Shown here in pieces: positions 59,342 to 64,000 of a DNA stretch of 64,000 bases (within the stretch, counting starts at the first letter, position 1; each line of letters starts with the position of its first letter). The position numbers and the translations under genes were made by a program. Under the pieces are notes generated by a model. That model was given only the letters and a program-made list of their open reading frames with translations, had not been told where the DNA came from and searched no databases. The stretch covers positions 1-64,000 of the forward strand of contig NZ_MWWW01000022.1 of NCBI RefSeq assembly GCF_002259745.1, read 5' to 3'. The stretch comes from Bifidobacterium myosotis. GTDB taxonomy: Bacteria; Actinomycetota; Actinomycetes; Actinomycetales; Bifidobacteriaceae.

Positions 59342-59902
59342 ATGACCGATATCGAATCCATGAGTATGACCGATGCCGACGGCGCGACCGATGTGACCGC
59401 CACTACCACTGCCGCAACGCCGGCCGCGCGACTTGAGCCGGGCCAGATCGCTCCCGATTTCACGCTGACCGCCGTCGAGCCCGATGGCGCGGAAGCCACT
59501 GTGACGCTTTCCGAGCTGACGACGGCTGGCCGCAAGGTGATCCTGTACTTCTACCCCGCCGCGATGACGCCCGGCTGCACGACCGAAGCCTGCGATTTCC
59601 GCGACAACATGGCCCGACTGGGCTCCCTCGGCTACACCGTGCTGGGGGTGTCCAAGGACCCGGTGGCCAAACTGCAGCGGTTCCGCGAACGCGACGACCT
59701 GTCGTTCCCGCTGTTGTCCGACCCGGATCTCGCGGTGCACAAGCGTTACGCGGCATACGGCGAGAAGAAGCTGTACGGCAAGACGCATGTGGGCGTGCTG
59801 CGCTCCACGTTCGCCATCGCCGCGGACGGCCGCATCGAGTTGGCCCGGTACAACGTGCGCGCCAAGGGGCATGTCGAGTCGTTGCTCAAGCGTCTCGGCT
59901 GA
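59342..59902 (+). CDS. bcp: Thioredoxin-dependent peroxiredoxin (Bcp/PrxQ)
   Basis: The peroxiredoxin fold starts at about residue 33 (LEPGQIAPDFTLTAVEPDG). The peroxidatic cysteine is in AMTPGCTTEACDFRD, with the resolving Cys five residues on, the atypical two-Cys arrangement of Bcp/PrxQ. Then VLGVSKDPVAKLQRF, FPLLSDPDLAVHKRYAAYG and VGVLRSTFAIAADG. It removes hydroperoxides, useful in an anaerobe that meets oxygen. The first 30 residues are a Thr/Ala/Asp-rich extension. ATG at 59342 follows GGAGGG closely; ATG at 59333 is an alternative. Confidence 0.92.
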   Translation: MTDIESMSMTDADGATDVTATTTAATPAARLEPGQIAPDFTLTAVEPDGAEATVTLSELTTAGRKVILYFYPAAMTPGCTTEACDFRDNMARLGSLGYTVLGVSKDPVAKLQRFRERDDLSFPLLSDPDLAVHKRYAAYGEKKLYGKTHVGVLRSTFAIAADGRIELARYNVRAKGHVESLLKRLG

Positions 59903-59919
59903 CGGTCTCGCCTCGGCGG

Positions 59920-60140
59920 CTAGTATACCGCGCCAATAATCGTTGTTGAATTCACTACCCCTCAGACCCGCTTCGCGGGCCAACTCGTCCTGCAATTACG
60001 GGCGCGCTTCGCGCGTGTTCTGCTGGCTCGCCTGTCGGCTCGCACGTTGCCTACAAACAGCTCCGCTGTTTGCTTCACGGCAACGTCCTAACAAGGGGAG
60101 CCAAAAATATAATCAACGAACTTACGGTGTAGACCGCTAG
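59920..60140 (+). repeat. 221-bp inverted-repeat element, full copy, overlapping the comEC stop
   Basis: Left end CTAGTATACCGCGCC...TCGTTGTTGA and right end TCAACGAACTTACGG...CCGCTAG. The core begins TTCACTACCCCTCAGACCCG, has a CCCGCTTCGCGGG hairpin, a GGGCGCGCTTCGCGCG hairpin, a CTACAAACAG...CTGTTTG hairpin and ends GCAACGTCCTAACAAGG with GGAGCC. The CTAG at its right tip contains the comEC stop codon. It contains no ORF. Confidence 0.75.
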
Positions 60141-62290
60141 TCCTTGGACGAGGGGTGCAGGAGATCGCGCGTCTGCCGCCACCAGAGGGCCAGTCGCACA
60201 CGGCGGGCGGAGCCGAACCGTCGTCCGGGCAGGCCCGGGTCGGGGATGCGAATCCGCCGCACACATCGGACGATGGCTATGGCGAGCATGGCGAGGCACA
60301 GTTCCGTCAGCAGCATCAACATGGCTCCTGGCACGCCGTCCGGCCACGGCATGACCGCCCACGCGCCACCGCCCAGCCACATCGCCACCCGCTCCATCAC
60401 CAACGTTCCGAGGGAGGCGACCCATGCAAGCGCCCCGGCCAGCCACGGCAGGCACCATGCGCAGGCCAGAGCCATGAGTCCGGTGATCGTCGCGAATCCC
60501 ACGAACGGCGAGACCAGCAGGTTCGCCGGCACGGAGAGCAACGGCAGCTCAGGTTCCATCAGTATCTGAATCGGCAATGTGAACAGTTGTGCGCCCACGG
60601 TCATCGCAACCATTTGCGCCATGGCTTCCGGCAATACATGGCCCAACACCTCGCCCAGCGGACCGGCGAACAGCACGATGCCGAGCACGGCGGCCGAGGA
60701 CAGGGCGAATCCGTAGCTTCGCGACATGTCCGGGTCGAGGGTGAGCGCGCCGATCACCGTCCAACACAGGGCGCTCAACGGTTGCGTCCGTCGGCCGACG
60801 GCGTGCGCCGCGGCTCCCATCAGTCCCATGACGAGGGCGCGGGTGACCGAATCACCGGGGAACACGACCAGCGCCAACACCACGTATGCGAACGCTATCA
60901 GTCCGGCGCTGATGTACCGGTGGATCAGCCATCGTTTGCACAGTCTGCGGACCATGTCCGCCAGCAGTACGAAATGACCTCCGGAAACGGCCATGAGATG
61001 CATGATGCCGGAATGACGGAAACGGTCCTCAAGCGTGTTGGCGTAGGTGTCGTTGAGAGGCGTCGGATTGCCGGACCGCGAGGAATCGTCCTGCGCGGCA
61101 CCGTTTTGTGCGGAATTATCCCGTACGAAATCGTCCTGTACGGCATCGTCAGGCGAACCCACATCGTCGTCCGACGCCATGGTCACGAGGTCCACGTAAT
61201 CCTGTCCGAGCACGCCCATGGTCAGTCCCGGCACCAATATGCGCCCCTGATCGGAGAGCCGTTCGGTGACCTGGAAGAACGCCTGCTGCATGTGCTCCAC
61301 CACCGCACGATGCAACGGCGGGCCGCTCACCTCCACGACCGCATCGCCGCCTTCCACCAGCAGCCATAACGGCATGCCGCCATATTCCGCCACCTCAAGC
61401 GTCCCACCGAGACGGTATGACGCTCCCCTATGCAATGCCGCGCAATGCCGCCGTCCGGCGTACAAACGGGCGTTCGCAGCGGAACGACGCATGCCGCTTG
61501 CAGAATCATCCGCCGCGATGACGCCGTGAAGACGCACGTCCACCTGACAGTCGTATGCGCGTTGGTCGGAGGCAACCACCGGGGCGACGACCATGCCCCA
61601 CACCCTCGTATACGTCCCCCGCTCCCTGGCCCATGCCGATGCCGGATCATGCCATGCCACGGTGTCGGAAGCGATTGCCGTGATGCCGCCGGCGCACGCC
61701 ACGGCGAGGCATACCGCCACGGTGCCGGTCCAGCGGATATTGCGCCGGAACCCGAACCATATCAGCGTCAGTGCAATCGACAGCACCGCCACCGCCGGCA
61801 CGACGACACCGATGCATGTCGGCAGATGCGCGAACGATTCCTCGACCGCGTCGCTCACCGGCGATGCCCCGACCTGAGCTGCGCCACTGACGACACTACC
61901 GACAACATCGTCGGCAACACCGCCGGCATCGGAGCCACCGGACAGCCCCGAACCTCCGGCAAAGGCGACGTCTCCCTCCGATTGTCCGACGGCCATCCAT
62001 CGTTCAAAGGCAAGGTGAGCGGCAAGGCTGGAGGCCCACATGGTCAGAGCAGCCGGCAGGAGACGCCAATCACGGCTGCCTTGTTCGCGCAGCATCCAAT
62101 CCATGCCGACAAGGGCATGCAATAGTCGTCGGGGCGAAGCGTTCACCGCATTGCATCCTTTGCGGTTTCCACCTGTTCCGCCGCGTCTCGCCCTAGTGGC
62201 GTTACCATTACCGTTACCGTCGTCGTCAGTCATGACGCCGTGCATCATGACACTGCTCATCGCACCGTCATTCATCGCATCGTCATTCAT
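60137..62290 (-). CDS. comEC: ComEC/Rec2 family DNA-uptake channel protein
   Basis: A 717-residue polytopic membrane protein. The N-terminal part holds helices and a periplasmic OB-like region (YRLGGTLEVAEYGGMPLWLL), and the competence domain carries HSGIMHLMAVSGGHFVLLAD near the middle, the family signature, followed by many helices. The C-terminal metallo-beta-lactamase nuclease domain of some ComECs is absent, as in several actinobacteria. ComEC carries single-stranded DNA across the membrane during transformation. ATG at 62290 overlaps the comEA stop by three bases; the first 25 codons are a Met/Asp-rich repeat, so a later start is possible. Its stop lies in a repeat element. Confidence 0.9.
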   Translation of the reverse strand: MNDDAMNDGAMSSVMMHGVMTDDDGNGNGNATRARRGGTGGNRKGCNAVNASPRRLLHALVGMDWMLREQGSRDWRLLPAALTMWASSLAAHLAFERWMAVGQSEGDVAFAGGSGLSGGSDAGGVADDVVGSVVSGAAQVGASPVSDAVEESFAHLPTCIGVVVPAVAVLSIALTLIWFGFRRNIRWTGTVAVCLAVACAGGITAIASDTVAWHDPASAWARERGTYTRVWGMVVAPVVASDQRAYDCQVDVRLHGVIAADDSASGMRRSAANARLYAGRRHCAALHRGASYRLGGTLEVAEYGGMPLWLLVEGGDAVVEVSGPPLHRAVVEHMQQAFFQVTERLSDQGRILVPGLTMGVLGQDYVDLVTMASDDDVGSPDDAVQDDFVRDNSAQNGAAQDDSSRSGNPTPLNDTYANTLEDRFRHSGIMHLMAVSGGHFVLLADMVRRLCKRWLIHRYISAGLIAFAYVVLALVVFPGDSVTRALVMGLMGAAAHAVGRRTQPLSALCWTVIGALTLDPDMSRSYGFALSSAAVLGIVLFAGPLGEVLGHVLPEAMAQMVAMTVGAQLFTLPIQILMEPELPLLSVPANLLVSPFVGFATITGLMALACAWCLPWLAGALAWVASLGTLVMERVAMWLGGGAWAVMPWPDGVPGAMLMLLTELCLAMLAIAIVRCVRRIRIPDPGLPGRRFGSARRVRLALWWRQTRDLLHPSSKD

Positions 62291-63423
62291 CGCACCGTCA
62301 CCTGCCCGCGGATCTTCTCCAGCGTTTTGGACCCAATACCTTTGACATCCAGCAACTGGTCCACGCTGGTGAACCGTCCGATGGACCGGCGATGGGCGAG
62401 AATGCGGTCGGCGGTCACCGGACCGATGCCGTTGATGGTCTGCAACTGTTCGGCAGTGGCCGTGTTGAGATCGATACGGCCGTCATCGACCGAATCCGTT
62501 GTCCCAGCGCCAGCGTTTGCATCTGCATTCGTTGGCATCCCCTCTTCTCCGGATGTGCCGGACGTCGCACCGCCGCCGACCGATTCGCCCGCTGCTCCCG
62601 CATCGGATTCGCCGTTCGCCGCATCACCGGCGTCGTTAGCATCCGCGGAACCGGCGCCAGCCGCATCCGCATCTGATGATCGTTCCGTCCCGTCGCCGGA
62701 TGCCCCCTCGCGCACATCATCCTGTGTCCGACCGGACGTCGTATCGTCGCTCCCTGCCATCTCGGCGACGATGTCTGCAACGTCTCCCGCACCTGACAAC
62801 GCAGCAAGGTTCATCGATTGCTGTACCAGCATCGTCAGACTGACGCCGAGTGCGGCGATCAGGAGCAGAATCACGATGAGCGCATGATTGACGGTGAATA
62901 CCACACGCGGTTTGTCCCGCATACGTCGCGCGGTCTCTCCTGCCGCATCGGACTGGCGGACGCCAATCAGCGAGGCAAGCGATTGCCGACCGGCACCATC
63001 GCCGCCCTGCGCCATCGACCCCGGTTTCGGCCCATCACCGGCATCCGCACGCCGAATCGTCGCGGACACAGGCGTGCGAGGAGATGCCGGCCGATGCGGT
63101 GCCACCGGCCGTCCGGCAGCAACCGGTGGAGAGACAGGTCTCGGCTGTTTGGATTGCGGCGCCGCCTCCGGCAATTGCACGCCGCGAATGCGCGTGTGCC
63201 CGGGAGGCGGTGGCGGTACACCCGGATTGGTTGTCCGCCATGCGAGGGAATCGCCTTTCCGCGATACAGGTACATGGGTGATCGGCGTTCGTCGGTCCCA
63301 GTCGGATTCTTGGACGCGAACCCGTCTGCCGGCGTCCACAGCGGAGTCGGCGAGTTCGCGCAGACGCCGACCCGTTCGGGTGGAGTCTTTGGATTGCTTG
63401 GCGTGAGTATGCAATGGGCCCAT
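62287..63423 (-). CDS. comEA: ComEA-type DNA-receptor protein
   Basis: A 378-residue protein with a long Pro/Arg-rich cytosolic N-terminus, one membrane helix (NHALIVILLLIAALGVSLTM, about residue 180), an acidic Gly/Ala/Asp/Ser-rich spacer of about 120 residues (DADAAGAGSADANDAGDAAN), and C-terminal paired helix-hairpin-helix motifs (IDLNTATAEQLQTINGIGPV, LLDVKGIGSKTLEKI) that bind incoming double-stranded DNA. It overlaps comEC. The ATG at 63423 lies in a perfect 18-bp hairpin and has no ribosome site, so the true start may be further in, for example GTG at 63339; this is unresolved. Confidence 0.88.
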   Translation of the reverse strand: MGPLHTHAKQSKDSTRTGRRLRELADSAVDAGRRVRVQESDWDRRTPITHVPVSRKGDSLAWRTTNPGVPPPPPGHTRIRGVQLPEAAPQSKQPRPVSPPVAAGRPVAPHRPASPRTPVSATIRRADAGDGPKPGSMAQGGDGAGRQSLASLIGVRQSDAAGETARRMRDKPRVVFTVNHALIVILLLIAALGVSLTMLVQQSMNLAALSGAGDVADIVAEMAGSDDTTSGRTQDDVREGASGDGTERSSDADAAGAGSADANDAGDAANGESDAGAAGESVGGGATSGTSGEEGMPTNADANAGAGTTDSVDDGRIDLNTATAEQLQTINGIGPVTADRILAHRRSIGRFTSVDQLLDVKGIGSKTLEKIRGQVTVR

Positions 63424-63455
63424 GAATCCACGCTGAAGGATTCATGGGCCCATTG
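63412..63455. terminator. Perfect 18-bp hairpin between leuS and comEA
   Basis: CAATGGGCCCATGAATCC (63412-63429) pairs exactly with GGATTCATGGGCCCATTG (63438-63455), 8-nt loop. It covers the annotated comEA start codon. It is either a terminator of leuS or a translation-control element. Confidence 0.65.
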
Positions 63456-63721
63456 TCCAGCCGGAACGGGGTATGTGGTTCCAGCTTATGCAGTTATCCA
63501 CAATCGAAACGGACCGGACCGTTTCGATCTGGGTCGTTGCGAATCACCGACGACCACGGCAGTTCGCCTCCGGTGGAGGGGGAAAAAAAATCTCTCCCCC
63601 AGCCAGCTTCGCCAACAGACCGTCGTCAGAGGGGCCGCGCAGAAAGGCGTCCCGCTGGAGCCGTTCAGGACGGGCGTCCAAAGCCGGTGTCCCGCCGCAA
63701 CCCCTTTCCGTCGAGCGGCAA
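63456..63721. other. leuS-comEA intergenic region
   Basis: It contains an inverted repeat CGAAACGG...CCGTTTCG (63505-63526) and GGAGGGGG-A8-TCTCTCCCCC (about 63576-63600), whose minus-strand reading gives a T8 tract inside a GGGGG/CCCCC stem. No gene is seen. Confidence 0.45.
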
Positions 63722-64000
63722 TCACTCGGCGGGCACGATGGAGACGATCTTCGGGGCCTTGACGATTACCTTGCGGGGCGCCTTGCCGCCGAGACGGGAG
63801 GCGACGGCCTCGAGGGCCTGCTTCTCCAGATCGGCCGGATCGATGTCCACCGGCACTTCGAGCTTGGCGCGCACCTTGCCCTTGATCTGTACCACGGCGG
63901 TCACGGTGTCGTGGCCCACGTAGCGCTCGTCGGCCACCGGCCACGGCGCGGCGGACAGGGACTCGTCATGGCCGAGACGGGACCACATCTCCTCGCAGAT
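63722..64000 (-). CDS. leuS: Leucyl-tRNA synthetase, C-terminal 92 residues, cut by window edge
   Basis: The frame is open to base 64000 and ends with TGA at 63722. It reads ICEEMWSRLGHDESLSAAPW, then VADERYVGHDTVTAVVQIKGK, VRAKLEVPVDIDPADLEKQA and KAPRKVIVKAPKIVSIVPAE, the C-terminal anticodon-binding and tail domain of LeuRS (EMW..LG and VQ(V/I)NGK(V/L)R motifs). The catalytic part lies right of the window. The order leuS-comEA-comEC is the one found in bifidobacteria. Confidence 0.95.
   Translation of the reverse strand: MCEEMWSRLGHDESLSAAPWPVADERYVGHDTVTAVVQIKGKVRAKLEVPVDIDPADLEKQALEAVASRLGGKAPRKVIVKAPKIVSIVPAE

Overview
The window is a piece of a high-GC actinobacterial chromosome, most likely from a Bifidobacterium; the species cannot be fixed from the sequence alone. 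The evidence is a fused cytidylate kinase/Der GTPase, neighbouring transketolase and transaldolase genes (core of the bifid shunt), hrcA-dnaJ under a CIRCE operator, lactate dehydrogenase next to secG-tpiA-pgk-whiA-rapZ, and actinobacterial families (DUF3017, DUF6350, WhiA, YajC, PAC2).

Layout. 1-3.2 kb is accessory DNA: the 5' part of an IS21-type istA (minus), whose repeated left end appears to have inserted into an IS630-family transposase gene, then a 31-nt 3' tRNA fragment that looks like an attachment-site scar, then a hicA-hicB pair with a small hypothetical gene. 3.4-5.1 kb holds an SMR exporter, a DUF488 protein and an SGNH hydrolase. 5.1-5.75 kb is non-coding and packed with palindromes. 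5.7-23.1 kb is mostly minus-strand housekeeping: cmk-der, a pseudouridine synthase, DUF3017, purH, DUF6350, sucCD, apt, yajC, ruvB-ruvA-ruvC, yebC, a HIT protein and thrS; the aquaporin is on plus. A five-gene tRNA cluster (Gly, Val, Val, Cys, Gly in map order) lies at 23.3-23.8 kb. 24-37.5 kb carries a PAC2 protein, uppP, a fructosamine kinase, dnaJ/hrcA, tkt, tal, a gutted aminotransferase, brnQ and a MetE-like methyltransferase. 37.5-64 kb is nearly all minus-strand: an XRE-aminotransferase fusion, a PfkB kinase with an ADP-ribosylglycohydrolase, a HAD phosphatase, ldh, secG, tpiA, pgk, whiA, rapZ, aroE, uvrC, uvrA, an amidohydrolase, comEC, comEA and the 3' end of leuS, with two plus-strand genes (a membrane protein and a peroxiredoxin).

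How the genes work together. tkt and tal carry the sugar rearrangements that feed phosphoketolase; tpiA, pgk and ldh form the lower glycolytic branch to lactate. ruvAB and uvrA each sit behind an exact LexA-type palindrome, so at least part of the recombination and excision-repair set should be SOS-controlled. hrcA-dnaJ is autoregulated through CIRCE. comEA-comEC are DNA-uptake genes.

The least-explained material lies between genes: (i) a dispersed miniature inverted-repeat family with CTAG...TCGTTGA ends, some copies carrying a GGCTCCCC-bounded core, and twice supplying or overlapping a gene's stop codon; (ii) clusters of long palindromes whose arm sequence is private to each locus; (iii) a TTGAAC/GTTCAA box array in front of the XRE-aminotransferase gene; (iv) a roughly 250-nt structured-looking segment between whiA and pgk that ends at an intrinsic terminator.
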